Assembly: GCA_016938065.1 (NCBI GenBank)
Contig: JAFGVI010000118.1
Coordinates: 40,374-104,373, forward strand
Direction: 5' to 3'
DNA from: Deltaproteobacteria bacterium
GTDB taxonomy: Bacteria > Desulfobacterota > Anaeroferrophillalia > Anaeroferrophillales > Tharpellaceae
DNA length: 64,000 nt
The translations under genes were made by a program, and so were the position numbers. Within the stretch, counting starts at the first letter, position 1. Every line of letters begins with the position of its first letter. This document shows, in pieces, positions 12,270-21,370 of this stretch. Below the pieces are notes generated by a model that saw only the letters and a list, made by a program, of their open reading frames with translations, was not told the origin of the DNA and did not search any database.

Positions 12270-13421
12270 TTACATCTGCGAAACCCAGCTGAGAGGATCC
12301 TCGGGGATGCCATCCTTGCGGATCTCAAAATAGAGAGACGCAGTCTCGGAAAGAACCCCGCGGCCAACCTGACCGACAATGTCGGAGGTCCGCAGGTAGT
12401 CATTCAGAGAACAGGCAAACGCCTCAAGATGCGCGTAGATCGAGTAATAACCTCCTCCGTGATCAACCACCAGAAGATTACCATAACCTTTCATCGCAGC
12501 GGCAAAGACCACCTGACCGTCATGCACAACCTTGACCGGATCACCAAAACGGGCCTTGATTTCAATACCCTTATTATTGGTAACTGTCGCAAAGCGAGAA
12601 TCTTTTTCAAGACCAAAAAAACTTACCACAACGCCATCAACCGGCATAGGCAAGCTTCCCTTGAGTAAGGCAAAATCAGTTTCCGGCAGCCCTTTTGCGA
12701 AAGTCATCCTTTGCAGCTTTGAAGCAACGTGCTCAAGCTCGGCAACCAGCTCCTGATGAACCTTGACCTGATGCTGAATTTTATACAGCAACTCATTTTT
12801 TTTGGCAATGTTTTCTTCCAATTCCGCGGTTTTGCGGGCCTGCTGTTCTTCAAGCTGAAGCAGAAACTGACGTCTTTCATCGAGTTCCAGACGACGGTTT
12901 TTGACCTCACCAAGAAGCTTTGTACAGGAGTTCTGCAACGCGCGATCCGCCGCCAGAACACGCTGTCCATAATTTAGAGCATTTAGTTTTTCCGTCAGAT
13001 CGGCATCGCCGTCAAGAAAATCGAGCCATTTCCCCGGTGGCTGGCAGTAACGGATTTTCAGGCGCCGGCAGAACTTCTGCAAAAGATCATGCAAAGACTC
13101 CTCAAGGTGCAGCGCCGCATCCTCCTGCACCGCCACCTGCGAGCCGACCTCCAGCAACTCATCACCCAGAGCTTTGAGTTCTCCCTGAAGCGCACCATGC
13201 CAACGGTTAAGATCATCAATTTCCAACAGTATGGAACCATGCCGAGAACGGGCCTTTTCCTCCTGCCGACGCTCCTGAGCAATCTGTTCCTTAAGGGTCT
13301 GTAAATCACGAGCTAAAGCCGGATCGTCGTTTTTTCCCTGAGCCCGGCAATCCGCCGGCATCCGCATTTCAACCAGACCGGCGAAGAAAAACAACAGGAT
13401 GATCAGACTAAAACTTTTCAT
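12270..13421 (-). CDS. EnvC-like M23 peptidase-domain protein, amidase activator
   Basis: 383 residues from ATG 13421, which comes one base after the ftsX stop; the frame is open upstream only because it runs opposite coding DNA of ftsX. Signal peptide at 1-25 (SLIILLFFFAGLVEM). A long coiled coil covers about 40-250 (heptad-rich, e.g. LKEQIAQERRQEEKAR). The C-terminal M23/LytM domain starts with LPMPVDGVVVSFFG. In place of the full HxH metal set it has VVDHGGGYYSIYAHL, so hydrolytic activity is uncertain; EnvC itself is a non-catalytic activator of amidases and is controlled by FtsEX, the two genes just upstream. Confidence 0.92.
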   Translation of the reverse strand: MKSFSLIILLFFFAGLVEMRMPADCRAQGKNDDPALARDLQTLKEQIAQERRQEEKARSRHGSILLEIDDLNRWHGALQGELKALGDELLEVGSQVAVQEDAALHLEESLHDLLQKFCRRLKIRYCQPPGKWLDFLDGDADLTEKLNALNYGQRVLAADRALQNSCTKLLGEVKNRRLELDERRQFLLQLEEQQARKTAELEENIAKKNELLYKIQHQVKVHQELVAELEHVASKLQRMTFAKGLPETDFALLKGSLPMPVDGVVVSFFGLEKDSRFATVTNNKGIEIKARFGDPVKVVHDGQVVFAAAMKGYGNLLVVDHGGGYYSIYAHLEAFACSLNDYLRTSDIVGQVGRGVLSETASLYFEIRKDGIPEDPLSWVSQM

Positions 13422-13422
13422 T

Positions 13423-14346
13423 CTAATCCTGGCGAATCCAGCGCGTGGAGAGAAGGAATCCGGCAATCCCAAGGAAGGTACCCATAAGCAGGAAAAGCAG
13501 TAGAGGCAGCGGCGAAAAAAATTTAAGCTGCAGCACAACCGGCCAATGCGGAACCTGCAGCTGCAGCCAGCCTTTAAAATATCGAAATCCGCCATAAGCC
13601 AGGCCGAGAGCCAGAAAAGAGGCTGCAGACCCCTGGAAAACCCCCTCAAAAAGATAGGGCAAGGCAATAAAACCAGGCGTCGCACCAACCAGATGAAGCA
13701 CTCTGATAGTTTCGCGACGAGCAAAAAGAGAGAGTCGAATGGTACTCGCAACCACAAAAACAGTAACCCCGGAAAGAAAAGCCGCAAAAAGAAAACCAAA
13801 ATATTTAACTGTTTTGAGCAGGGAAAAAAGCTGCCGCAGCCAGCTGCTGCCGTAGACAACCTCATCCACCCCGACCTGCCGGCGCAGCTGACGGGCCAGA
13901 CGTTCAACCGCCTCGACATCGACAACCTTCTCATCCAGGAAAAGCTCTAATGAGGCCGGCAGAGGGTTATCCGGCAAACCCTCCAGGAAATTGGCATCAT
14001 CGCCCAGCGTTACTTTAAAATTTTTAAGGGCCTGATCCCTGGATATATAGATAAAACGTACCACTTCATCCAGTTCGCGACAATAGTTCTGCAGGGACGC
14101 CATTCTCTCCTCATCAATTTTCTCATCAAGGTAGACAACAATACGCAAATCGGTCCGCCAGGCTGAAACCAGTCGAGCCGCATTACTGTAACCTAGAAAA
14201 TAGAGGATCAAAAGGAGCAGGGAGATGGTAATGATTAAAATCGAGATTAAATTAATCACCGGATGCCGCCGGATATTATTGCCGGTCAGCTTAAAGAGCG
14301 GAAAAAGATGGTCGTAAATTTTAGCCATAAGCTTTATATCTTTCAC
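13423..14346 (-). CDS. ftsX: Cell-division ABC transporter permease FtsX
   Basis: 307 residues from GTG 14346; an ATG at 14328 (MAKIYDHL) is an equally possible start, and neither has a clear ribosome-binding site. One membrane helix near residue 35-55 (LISILIITISLLLLILYFLG), an extracytoplasmic domain, then three more C-terminal helices, the FtsX topology. It works with FtsE at the septum and transmits ATP hydrolysis to the EnvC-type protein encoded immediately downstream. A strong hairpin separates it from ftsE. Confidence 0.94.
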   Translation of the reverse strand: MKDIKLMAKIYDHLFPLFKLTGNNIRRHPVINLISILIITISLLLLILYFLGYSNAARLVSAWRTDLRIVVYLDEKIDEERMASLQNYCRELDEVVRFIYISRDQALKNFKVTLGDDANFLEGLPDNPLPASLELFLDEKVVDVEAVERLARQLRRQVGVDEVVYGSSWLRQLFSLLKTVKYFGFLFAAFLSGVTVFVVASTIRLSLFARRETIRVLHLVGATPGFIALPYLFEGVFQGSAASFLALGLAYGGFRYFKGWLQLQVPHWPVVLQLKFFSPLPLLLFLLMGTFLGIAGFLLSTRWIRQD

Positions 14347-14354
14347 AAAGGCTC

Positions 14355-14390
14355 AAAGTCGCAAAGTTTTTTTGAAAACTTTGCGACTTT
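14355..14390. repeat. Perfect 16-bp inverted repeat between ftsE and ftsX
   Basis: Arms 14355-14370 (AAAGTCGCAAAGTTTT) and 14375-14390 are perfectly complementary around a 4-base loop. On the minus strand it sits 4 bases after the ftsE stop and 8 bases before the GTG of ftsX, where a ribosome-binding site would be expected. There is no U-run after it, so it is not a classical terminator. It may modulate ftsX translation or protect the 3' end of the ftsE message, or be a small repetitive palindrome. Confidence 0.9.
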
Positions 14391-14394
14391 CACC

Positions 14395-15063
14395 TCAGTC
14401 AGGCCAGACATAGGTCTGCAGAGATCCTTTATCAAGATAAAAAACCTTGCGCTTGAAGCGCTGCAGCAGAGCCCGGTTATGAGTAACCATGACAACCGTA
14501 GCCCCTTGAGAATTTATATATTTAAAAATATTCATTATCTCTTCGGTAATCTCATAATCAAGGTTACCGGTCGGTTCATCGGCAAGAATAATTTGCGGAT
14601 CGTTAACCAGGGCCCGGGCAATGGCGACGCGCTGCTGTTCCCCCCCCGACAACTGCGGCGGAAGACGTTCCAGCTGACGTTCAATCCCCACCACCTTCAG
14701 CACCTGCCAGACGGCTTTCTGAATCAGTTTGCGCGGGGTTCCGGCTACCTCCAGGGCGAGCGCAACATTATCAAAAACCGTATAGTTGGGAATAAGTTTA
14801 TAATCCTGAAAAACCATCCCCATGCGCCGGCGCAACTTGGCAATGCGCGCCGGCCGCGCCTGCATCAGATCAAGACCGTCGACCACAACCTGTCCACTGT
14901 CCGGCTTCAAATCGGCAAAGAGCAGGCGAAACAGAGTGGTTTTCCCGGCCCCGCTGGGCCCCACAAGATAAACAAACTCACCCCTTTTGACCTCAAAAGA
15001 GATATCCTTCAAAATCAGGTCGGGGTGATTGTAACTTTTATTAAGATGGGATACGCGAATCAT
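14395..15063 (-). CDS. ftsE: Cell-division ATP-binding protein FtsE
   Basis: 222 residues from ATG 15063 ([11 protein letters not shown]), the standard start; the frame continues upstream only inside proS. Walker [10 protein letters not shown], signature [14 protein letters not shown], Walker [13 protein letters not shown], and the switch His in VTHN are all present. Overlaps the 3' end of proS by 23 bases. It powers FtsX, encoded downstream. Confidence 0.97.
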   Translation of the reverse strand: MIRVSHLNKSYNHPDLILKDISFEVKRGEFVYLVGPSGAGKTTLFRLLFADLKPDSGQVVVDGLDLMQARPARIAKLRRRMGMVFQDYKLIPNYTVFDNVALALEVAGTPRKLIQKAVWQVLKVVGIERQLERLPPQLSGGEQQRVAIARALVNDPQIILADEPTGNLDYEITEEIMNIFKYINSQGATVVMVTHNRALLQRFKRKVFYLDKGSLQTYVWPD

Positions 15064-16777
15064 CGGCCGCCAGTTCCGCAAGCAGAGACCATAAAGGGGC
15101 CCGGTCTGCCAGAGGCAGCTCCGCGTTGCTGGAACCATCCCGCAGCCGCGCCTCGATAATTCCCCTTTCGAAACTTTTACGGCCCAGGGTCAGGCGCAGA
15201 GGTGCACCGATCAGGTCGGCATCTTTAAATTTAACCCCGGGTCGTTCATTGCGGTCATCGTAAAGAACCGCAATACCGCGACCCTCAAGTTCCGCATAAA
15301 GTGCTTCGCAGGCGGCGGTAACTTCAGCCGATTTAAGATCAAGATTTAAAAGAGCCACCTTAAAAGGGGCGATGGCATAAGGAAAACAGATACCGTTTTC
15401 ATCGTAGTGCTGCTCAATGGCAGCGGCCACGGTACGGCCCACCCCGATACCATAGCAGCCCATCACCAAAGGCCGTTCCTGACCCTCCTGATCAAGAAAG
15501 GTAGCTTTGAGTTTTTCGCTGTATTTCGTACCCAGTTTAAAGATATGGCCCACTTCTATGCCGCGATCAATCTGCAAAAGGCCACCACATCGCGGGCAAC
15601 GGTCACCGGCTCTGACCTGCACCAGATCAGCAACCTTATTGCAGCTGAAATCTCTGCCCCAGATTACCCCCTGCAGATGGAAACCATGCCGGTTTGCACC
15701 ACAGACAACCGCTTCAAGCTCAGGCACCTGCCGATCAACCAGCAACGGCAAAACAGTATCAACCGGCCCGAGATAACCAACCGGCAGACCCAGCTCATCC
15801 GCTATCCGGGATGGCGCCGGAATTTCCAGCCACTCGGCTCCGAGAGCCGCTTTGACCTTGATTTCATTGACCTCCCGGTCACCGGGAACCACCACCAGAC
15901 AAAAGCCGCGGTCACTCTCAAAAATCATACTTTTCAAGATTGCGCCGGGGTCAACCTTGAAAAACGCAGCCACAGATTCAACGGACTCACGATCAGGGGT
16001 TGCAACCGCCGCCGCAGCAGGAGCCGCCGCGTCCGCCGCGCACTTATCCGCGGCCGCAAACCGGCCTTCAGCTTTTTCCACATTCGCAGCATAAGCACAG
16101 GCCTGACAACTGGCTACCGCATCTTCCCCGGACTCGGCGAGTACGACGAACTCATGGGAAAAGCTCCCGCCGATCGCGCCTGAGTCAGCCTCAACCGCAC
16201 GGAAATCGAGCCCGCAAAGGGAAAAGATCCGGCTGTAAGCCTCACGCATCCCCTGATAGCTGATACCGGCAGCAGCATCATCCACATCAAAGCTGTAGGC
16301 ATCTTTCATAATAAACTCACGACCGCGCATCAGCCCGAAACGAGGCCTGATTTCGTCCCTGAATTTAGTCTGAATCTGATAAAGGTTCAACGGCAGCTGA
16401 CGATATGAGCGCACCTCATGACGAACCAGATCGGTAATCACCTCTTCATGGGTCGGACCAAAACAGAAATTACGCTGATGCCGATCTGTAATCCGCAAAA
16501 GTTCCTTACCATAAAAGTCCCAGCGCCCGCTCTCCTGCCAGAGTTCAGCCGGCTGCACGGCCGGCAGCAAAAGCTCCTGAGCTCCGGCCCGATTCATCTC
16601 CTGGCGAATAATCGCCTCAACATTGCGCAAAGCCATCAATCCCATCGGCAGATAAGAGTAGATTCCGGCTGCGAGCCGACGCACCATGCCGGCACGCAGC
16701 ATCAAACGATGACTGATAACCTCAGCTTCGGCCGGCTCTTCTTTCAACGTCGGCAGATACATTCTGGAAAAACGCAT
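15041..16777 (-). CDS. proS: Prolyl-tRNA synthetase (bacterial type with editing insert)
   Basis: 578 residues from ATG 16777 (MRFSRMYLPTLKEEP), preceded by AAGGAAC. The class II catalytic core shows motif 1 around 'GLMALRNVEAIIRQEMNRAG', motif 2 'FRDEIRPRFGLMRGREFIMKD' region, and motif 3 'GCYGIGVGR'. A YbaK-like editing domain of about 180 residues is inserted between motifs 2 and 3, the bacterial ProS arrangement. The anticodon-binding domain closes the protein. First gene of the proS-ftsE-ftsX-envC run. Confidence 0.97.
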   Translation of the reverse strand: MRFSRMYLPTLKEEPAEAEVISHRLMLRAGMVRRLAAGIYSYLPMGLMALRNVEAIIRQEMNRAGAQELLLPAVQPAELWQESGRWDFYGKELLRITDRHQRNFCFGPTHEEVITDLVRHEVRSYRQLPLNLYQIQTKFRDEIRPRFGLMRGREFIMKDAYSFDVDDAAAGISYQGMREAYSRIFSLCGLDFRAVEADSGAIGGSFSHEFVVLAESGEDAVASCQACAYAANVEKAEGRFAAADKCAADAAAPAAAAVATPDRESVESVAAFFKVDPGAILKSMIFESDRGFCLVVVPGDREVNEIKVKAALGAEWLEIPAPSRIADELGLPVGYLGPVDTVLPLLVDRQVPELEAVVCGANRHGFHLQGVIWGRDFSCNKVADLVQVRAGDRCPRCGGLLQIDRGIEVGHIFKLGTKYSEKLKATFLDQEGQERPLVMGCYGIGVGRTVAAAIEQHYDENGICFPYAIAPFKVALLNLDLKSAEVTAACEALYAELEGRGIAVLYDDRNERPGVKFKDADLIGAPLRLTLGRKSFERGIIEARLRDGSSNAELPLADRAPLWSLLAELAADDSRIPS

Positions 16778-16866
16778 ACAGTTCCTTTTTAGTCTTAGTG
16801 TAATAAAATTAATGCAGCAACGTGTGTAGGCTTTGTAGAAAGTCCCTCCCCGATTGTCAAGCATAA

Positions 16867-16899
16867 AAAAGCCCCGACTTATTATAAGTCGGGGCTTTT
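16867..16899 (-). terminator. Rho-independent terminator of cooS
   Basis: Perfect 14-bp stem (arms 16867-16880 and 16886-16899, core AGCCCCGACTT), 5-base loop, followed on the minus strand by a run of six T. It lies 77 bases after the cooS stop and isolates cooS from proS. Confidence 0.93.
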
Positions 16900-16975
16900 A
16901 ATATTTCATTCTATCTCGAAACTACCCTTAAAAGCAGAGACTATCCCGATGCGGGCATCGCCCGCGAGCTCGCTT

Positions 16976-18940
16976 TTACAGTTCGCGACGGTCAGCCATA
17001 TCGAAAAGTTTACGCTCCTGCTTGACGTTGATGCCTAAAGCTTCGCGTTTTTTATCGATATGAGCGATCATCTTGGCAGCATGCTCATAAGGATCAATGG
17101 CAAAATCCCACATGCCGCCGACTTCCGCTTCCAGACCTTTAAAAAGATGCTCTTTGAATTTGGTACCATCGGTAACCGGGAAAGCGGCGCCGAAGACGGT
17201 ATAGACGCCGGATGAAACAAAGTACTGACCGATGGAGATAGCCTTTTCACTCATCCACTCAGGAGCGGAACCGGCGACCGGAAGATCGGAAAGTCTTTCA
17301 CCCAGACCGCCTTCTTTAAGAACGGCGGAAGCGGCGATCAGAATACGGCTGTTATCAACACAGGAACCCAAGCTCAATACCGGCGGAATACCGACTGTTT
17401 CGCAGATTTCAGCCAGACCGGGGCCGGCAAATTTGGCCGCTTCAGGGGTTAACAGTCCAGCCTTACCCAGAGCAATTGTGGAGCAACCGGTCTGCAGTAC
17501 GAGAACGTCATTCTTGATCAGCTCTTTTACAACTTCAGTGTGAACCCAGTCATGTTTGACGCGGGGGTTAGTACAACCGACAACCCCGGCAACGCCGCGG
17601 ATGCGACCGCTGATGATGGCATCATTCAACGGACGGTAAGAGGGGCGATAGGTTCCACCGAGATGATAAAGAATGCTTTCATGACCGAAACCATGAATAC
17701 CGATGTGCTTGTTCTGCGGAATTTCAACCGGTTTCGTCCGGTTTTTAAAACGGGCAATCGCCAGTTCGACAACCTTATCAACACACTCACGGGGATTGGT
17801 CTCATCGAGCTGAATATGGGTCGCACCTTCGATGTGGGCCCGATAGTTGGTCGTAATGAAAGGGGTGCCGTAACAGGCGGCAACCGGAGAAAGACCTTGT
17901 TTGATACACTGAACGTCAACCGCCATGGCATCAACCGCCCCGGTCACAAGCAGGGCTTCCGTCGACATGAAGTTACCGGCATGAGGAATACCATGACGCA
18001 TCAGAACTTCTGCCCCGGAACAGCACATCCCTGCCAGAACAATACCCTCGGCCCCGGCGGCTTTGGCTTTTTCAATCATTTTGGGGTCATTGACGGAATC
18101 GATCATGGCCTCGAACATAATGGGCTCATGACCGTTAATGACAACGTTAACCTTTTTCTCTTCCAGACAACCCATATCAACATAGGCATCAATCGGTTTC
18201 GGAGTGCCGAACAGAATATCGGAAATCTCGGTAGCAACCATCGAACCACCCCAGCCATCGGAGAGAGCGGTGCGCTGAAACTGACGGGAAATGTTGACAT
18301 AATGCTGGTCAACCCCGATATGGGTACGATGCATCATCTCCATCAGTTCACGCATGGCGCCGCGAGGAACGATACCCAGTTCACGCCAGCGCTCCAGGGT
18401 TTTTTCCGGAACCCGTTTCATAAACGGAATCTCGCCCTCAACCTGAGTATAGGTCTTCTCCAGCTCTTCGGCCAGCTCAACCCCTAACTCCAGGATCTCA
18501 CGATCTTTAATTACGCCATCAACCTCGACCGTTGTCGGAATATCGAGATAGCCGCAAACCTCTTTCAGCTTGGTGACATCTTTAATACGGAAACCATCGA
18601 CCTTGCCATGAACGACCTCTTTGAAACAGTCAAGCATACCCATACCATGGTCGGTATGGGCAGCCGCACCAGCAACGACCATGCGGGCAAAGTTACGAGC
18701 AGAGATTGTATCAATCGTGGCCCCACAGACGCCGACTTTAGCATAAGGATCTTTGGGGCTCATCCGACAGGGGCCCATGGAACAGTTTTTACAACAGGCG
18801 GATACGGCGCCGATGGGACAGGCGGCCATATCATTGGCCCGATGAAAGGAGATCTGAACGCCATCTTTCTGAGCTTTTTCCAGCATCTGAATGGTGCTGG
18901 GACAGATTGTCGCTTCCTGAATATTTAACTCTTTTGCCAT
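16976..18940 (-). CDS. cooS: Anaerobic carbon-monoxide dehydrogenase catalytic subunit (Ni-Fe CODH)
   Basis: 654 residues, normal for CooS. Interconverts CO and CO2. The N-terminal cluster ligands appear as CPIGAVSACCKNCSMGPC: the C-x7-C pair of the inter-subunit D-cluster followed by the C-x2-C-x4-C start of the B-cluster. Downstream 'HGFGHESILYHLGGTYRP' and several Cys (e.g. VGCTNPR, QTGCSTIALGKAG, SLGSCVDNSR) fit the Ni-Fe C-cluster region. GGAGG precedes the start. No cooF, cooC, acetyl-CoA synthase or hydrogenase gene is nearby, so whether it serves CO oxidation, CO2 fixation or redox balance cannot be told. Confidence 0.97.
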   Translation of the reverse strand: MAKELNIQEATICPSTIQMLEKAQKDGVQISFHRANDMAACPIGAVSACCKNCSMGPCRMSPKDPYAKVGVCGATIDTISARNFARMVVAGAAAHTDHGMGMLDCFKEVVHGKVDGFRIKDVTKLKEVCGYLDIPTTVEVDGVIKDREILELGVELAEELEKTYTQVEGEIPFMKRVPEKTLERWRELGIVPRGAMRELMEMMHRTHIGVDQHYVNISRQFQRTALSDGWGGSMVATEISDILFGTPKPIDAYVDMGCLEEKKVNVVINGHEPIMFEAMIDSVNDPKMIEKAKAAGAEGIVLAGMCCSGAEVLMRHGIPHAGNFMSTEALLVTGAVDAMAVDVQCIKQGLSPVAACYGTPFITTNYRAHIEGATHIQLDETNPRECVDKVVELAIARFKNRTKPVEIPQNKHIGIHGFGHESILYHLGGTYRPSYRPLNDAIISGRIRGVAGVVGCTNPRVKHDWVHTEVVKELIKNDVLVLQTGCSTIALGKAGLLTPEAAKFAGPGLAEICETVGIPPVLSLGSCVDNSRILIAASAVLKEGGLGERLSDLPVAGSAPEWMSEKAISIGQYFVSSGVYTVFGAAFPVTDGTKFKEHLFKGLEAEVGGMWDFAIDPYEHAAKMIAHIDKKREALGINVKQERKLFDMADRREL

Positions 18941-19016
18941 TGTTTACTACCTCCTTGATAGTGTTTTAATCGTGGCATAATAAAAAGATCATTACGGCAC
19001 TGTAAGCCGAAACGAA

Positions 19017-19045
19017 ACTATAAACTCGCGGGCAGACTTTAGCAA
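19017..19045 (-). promoter_or_regulatory. Sigma-70 type promoter for cooS
   Basis: On the minus strand TTGCTA (19040-19045) and TATAGT (19017-19022) are separated by exactly 17 bases. A start point about 8 bases further would leave a leader of roughly 70 bases before the strong GGAGG of cooS. Confidence 0.55.
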
Positions 19046-19333
19046 GGAGTGTACCACGCGCTGCACTATTTAAAAAAATCTCTCAACTCGCAGAATTTAC
19101 CTTGAGGGATCTCACTTTCAACACTTTTATTTCACTTATCAAGCGACTGCTCACTATCAGACAACCCCCCTGCGTAGTACGAAAATATTTCGCGCTACGC
19201 AAAAAATTCGCGAATTATTCTCCGGCAGAAGAACCCCGAAATAGCATTTTTACAAATTCAGCGCTCTTGACTTGCAAGCATTTTTCCACTATCAGAAAAG
19301 GCCGCCGGCGAAAAGTTCATTTTAGACGCCGCT

Positions 19334-19364
19334 GAGACTTGGCTAAGACTTGGCTAAGACTTGC
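19334..19364. repeat. Tandem repeat, 11-base unit
   Basis: Two full copies and one partial copy of (G/A)AGACTTGGCT stand about 70 bases before the small TPR gene. No function is evident. Confidence 0.75.
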
Positions 19365-19432
19365 AAGATCAACCACGACCAAAAAAAAATCAACCGGGAA
19401 CTCTCCGCGAAAGCTTCGCCGAAACTGAGTCT

Positions 19433-19729
19433 ATGCACACCTTCGACAGCGATCCCTTAACCCCGCCGATCATGACCGAGACCATGGCTAAACTGCTGCT
19501 GGGGCAGAGACATTGGCGGGAAGCCCTCGATATCTATAGAGAACTCTGCCGGCAACACCCTGACAAGGCTGGACTTTACAAAGCGGAAATCGCGCAGATA
19601 GAGGGCTATTTCAAACCGCAGACCAATCCGGAGACGATCCTGAAAAGAGAGCGGACAAAAAAACAGATAGCGCAACTTGAAAATCTTCTGCGGATTGTGA
19701 GCGGCAGCCGCGAAGAGAGAAACAGGTAA
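19433..19729 (+). CDS. Small TPR-like protein upstream of aroQ
   Basis: 98 residues from ATG 19433. One TPR-like hairpin is visible at about 17-45: TMAKLLLGQRHWREALDIYRE followed by LCRQHPDKAGLY (given here in two parts), then a charged helix to the end (RTKKQIAQLENLLRIV). No catalytic motif, signal peptide or membrane segment. It ends 4 bases before aroQ and is probably cotranscribed with aroQ-pepP-efp. An in-frame ATG at the TMTETM region could be a later start. Probably a protein-protein interaction module; role unknown. Confidence 0.7.
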   Translation: MHTFDSDPLTPPIMTETMAKLLLGQRHWREALDIYRELCRQHPDKAGLYKAEIAQIEGYFKPQTNPETILKRERTKKQIAQLENLLRIVSGSREERNR

Positions 19730-19733
19730 TTTC

Positions 19734-20168
19734 ATGAAGATTCTGACAATTCACGGCCCCAACCTCAACCTGCTGGGACAGCGTGAACCGGAAATCTACG
19801 GCAGGCAAAGCCTGAATATGATAGACAATGAAATCGGCCGACGGGGAGAGCGGCTCGGCATAGCAACGGTCTGCCGCCAGAGCAATCATGAGGGCGAAAT
19901 CATCGACTGGCTGCATCAGGCCGCAGAAAATGACTTCACAGGCATCATCCTGAATCCCGCCGGTTTTACTCATACCAGCGTCGCCATTCGCGACGCCATT
20001 GCCGCCATTGAGATTCCGGTCATCGAAGTCCACCTGAGCAATATCAGCAGCCGCGACGACTTCCGCCAGAAATCTTTGACGGCAGCCGTCTGCCGTGGTA
20101 CAATCAGCGGTTTTGGTGCCGCCTCCTACCTGGTTGCTCTGGAAACCTTTAAAATATTACTCAACTGA
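19734..20168 (+). CDS. aroQ: 3-dehydroquinate dehydratase, type II
   Basis: 144 residues, typical. Dehydrates 3-dehydroquinate to 3-dehydroshikimate in aromatic amino-acid synthesis. Visible: HGPNLNLLGQREPEIYG with the catalytic Arg/Tyr loop, SNHEGEIIDWLH, NPAGFTHTSVAIRDA and EVHLSNI (catalytic His). Followed after 51 bases by pepP. Confidence 0.98.
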   Translation: MKILTIHGPNLNLLGQREPEIYGRQSLNMIDNEIGRRGERLGIATVCRQSNHEGEIIDWLHQAAENDFTGIILNPAGFTHTSVAIRDAIAAIEIPVIEVHLSNISSRDDFRQKSLTAAVCRGTISGFGAASYLVALETFKILLN

Positions 20169-20219
20169 CCCGGCAAATTGACTCAGCAAAACAATACAAT
20201 CATCTTAAACTGAAACTAT

Positions 20220-21311
20220 ATGAACATATATCTCCGTCGGCTTGAAAACCTGCGCCGACTGCTCGATAAAGTCAAGTGCGATGCCTTTCTCATCAATCAC
20301 CCGGCCAACCTCAGCTACTATACCGGTTACAGCGGCGACAGTGCCTACCTTCTGCTGAGCCCTGATCGCAGCTGTTTTTTTACTGATGGACGCTATACGA
20401 CACAGGCCGCATCCGAGATTCCCGAGTCGGTCGAACTTATTGAAATAACCTCATTCAACAGCCTCTGCCAGCATCTCAACACCTTTCACGACATAAACAG
20501 AGTCGGGGTTGATGAACGAAAATTAAGCGCTGAAAGCTGGCTCAAACTGAGCCAGCTTTTAAAAGGCGGAGAACCCCTGGTCGCCGTCGCCGAAACCCTC
20601 TGCCAACCCCGCAGATACAAGGATGAAAACGAGATCTATCTTCTGCGCCGGGCGGTCGCCATTGCCGAGGAGGCCCTGCAGAAGAGCTTGAGCTTACTGC
20701 GTCCCGGCACCAGCGAGCGTGATCTGGCGGCCGAAATAGAGTACCAGATCCGCCGCGCCGGCGGCGAGAAGGCCGCCTTTCCCCTGATTGTCGCGAGCGG
20801 GCCCCGCTCCGCCATGCCGCACGGGGTTGCTTCCGACCGTTTCATCAATCCCGGCGACCTGGTCACCATAGATTTCGGCGCCTGTTATCAGGGCTACCAC
20901 AGCGACCAGACCTGCACCTTCTTTCTCGAAGAACCCGGGCCCGAAAGCAAAAAGGTTTACGAAGCTCTTTACCAAGCCCAGAGAAATGGTTTCAACGCTG
21001 TGAAAAACGGCATCACTACCCGGGAACTCGATCGCCTGGTCAGAGACGTACTGACCGAATCAGGGCTCGGCCACAGTTTCAGCCACGGCACCGGACATGG
21101 TATCGGCCTGGAAATCCATGAAGCCCCTTCAATCTCTCCGCACGGCCCGGATGAAATTCTGCAACCGGGCATGGTTTTTACGATTGAGCCGGGCTGTTAT
21201 TTCCCGGGGCGCTGGGGCATCAGAATTGAAGATATGGTCTACCTAACTCCTCAGGGAGCTGAAAAATTAACTACTATCGATAAAAGTCTGGCAAAGATGA
21301 TTATCGCTTAA
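20220..21311 (+). CDS. pepP: Xaa-Pro aminopeptidase / M24 family peptidase
   Basis: 363 residues: creatinase-like N-terminal domain (about 1-130) and M24 'pita-bread' catalytic domain. Metal ligands fit TIDFGACYQGYHSDQT (two Asp), HGTGHGIGLEIHE (His), EPGCYFPG (Glu) and RIEDMV (Glu). It removes N-terminal residues before proline. The gene pair pepP-efp is conserved in many bacteria, which supports this subfamily. The gene symbol is used in the loose sense of this family. Confidence 0.93.
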   Translation: MNIYLRRLENLRRLLDKVKCDAFLINHPANLSYYTGYSGDSAYLLLSPDRSCFFTDGRYTTQAASEIPESVELIEITSFNSLCQHLNTFHDINRVGVDERKLSAESWLKLSQLLKGGEPLVAVAETLCQPRRYKDENEIYLLRRAVAIAEEALQKSLSLLRPGTSERDLAAEIEYQIRRAGGEKAAFPLIVASGPRSAMPHGVASDRFINPGDLVTIDFGACYQGYHSDQTCTFFLEEPGPESKKVYEALYQAQRNGFNAVKNGITTRELDRLVRDVLTESGLGHSFSHGTGHGIGLEIHEAPSISPHGPDEILQPGMVFTIEPGCYFPGRWGIRIEDMVYLTPQGAEKLTTIDKSLAKMIIA

Positions 21312-21370
21312 TTCGGTGAAGTCAACGCTTCACCAAACAAAACCATACTTAATTACAAAGGAAAAGGAAC

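Larger units (their letters stand above)
18941..19432. other. 492-base gene-free stretch upstream of cooS
   Basis: Contains the cooS promoter and a short tandem repeat (listed separately). An open frame at 19102-19335 lacks a ribosome-binding site and any family resemblance. No RNA gene is apparent. Confidence 0.6.

Noticed and set aside
12270-13934. Longer 554-residue version of the EnvC-like protein
   Set aside because: The extra N-terminal part runs through ftsX in another frame; ATG 13421 with a signal peptide is the right start.
19102-19335. 77-codon open frame upstream of the small TPR gene
   Set aside because: No ribosome-binding site; Arg-rich nonsense-like composition; overlaps a tandem repeat region.
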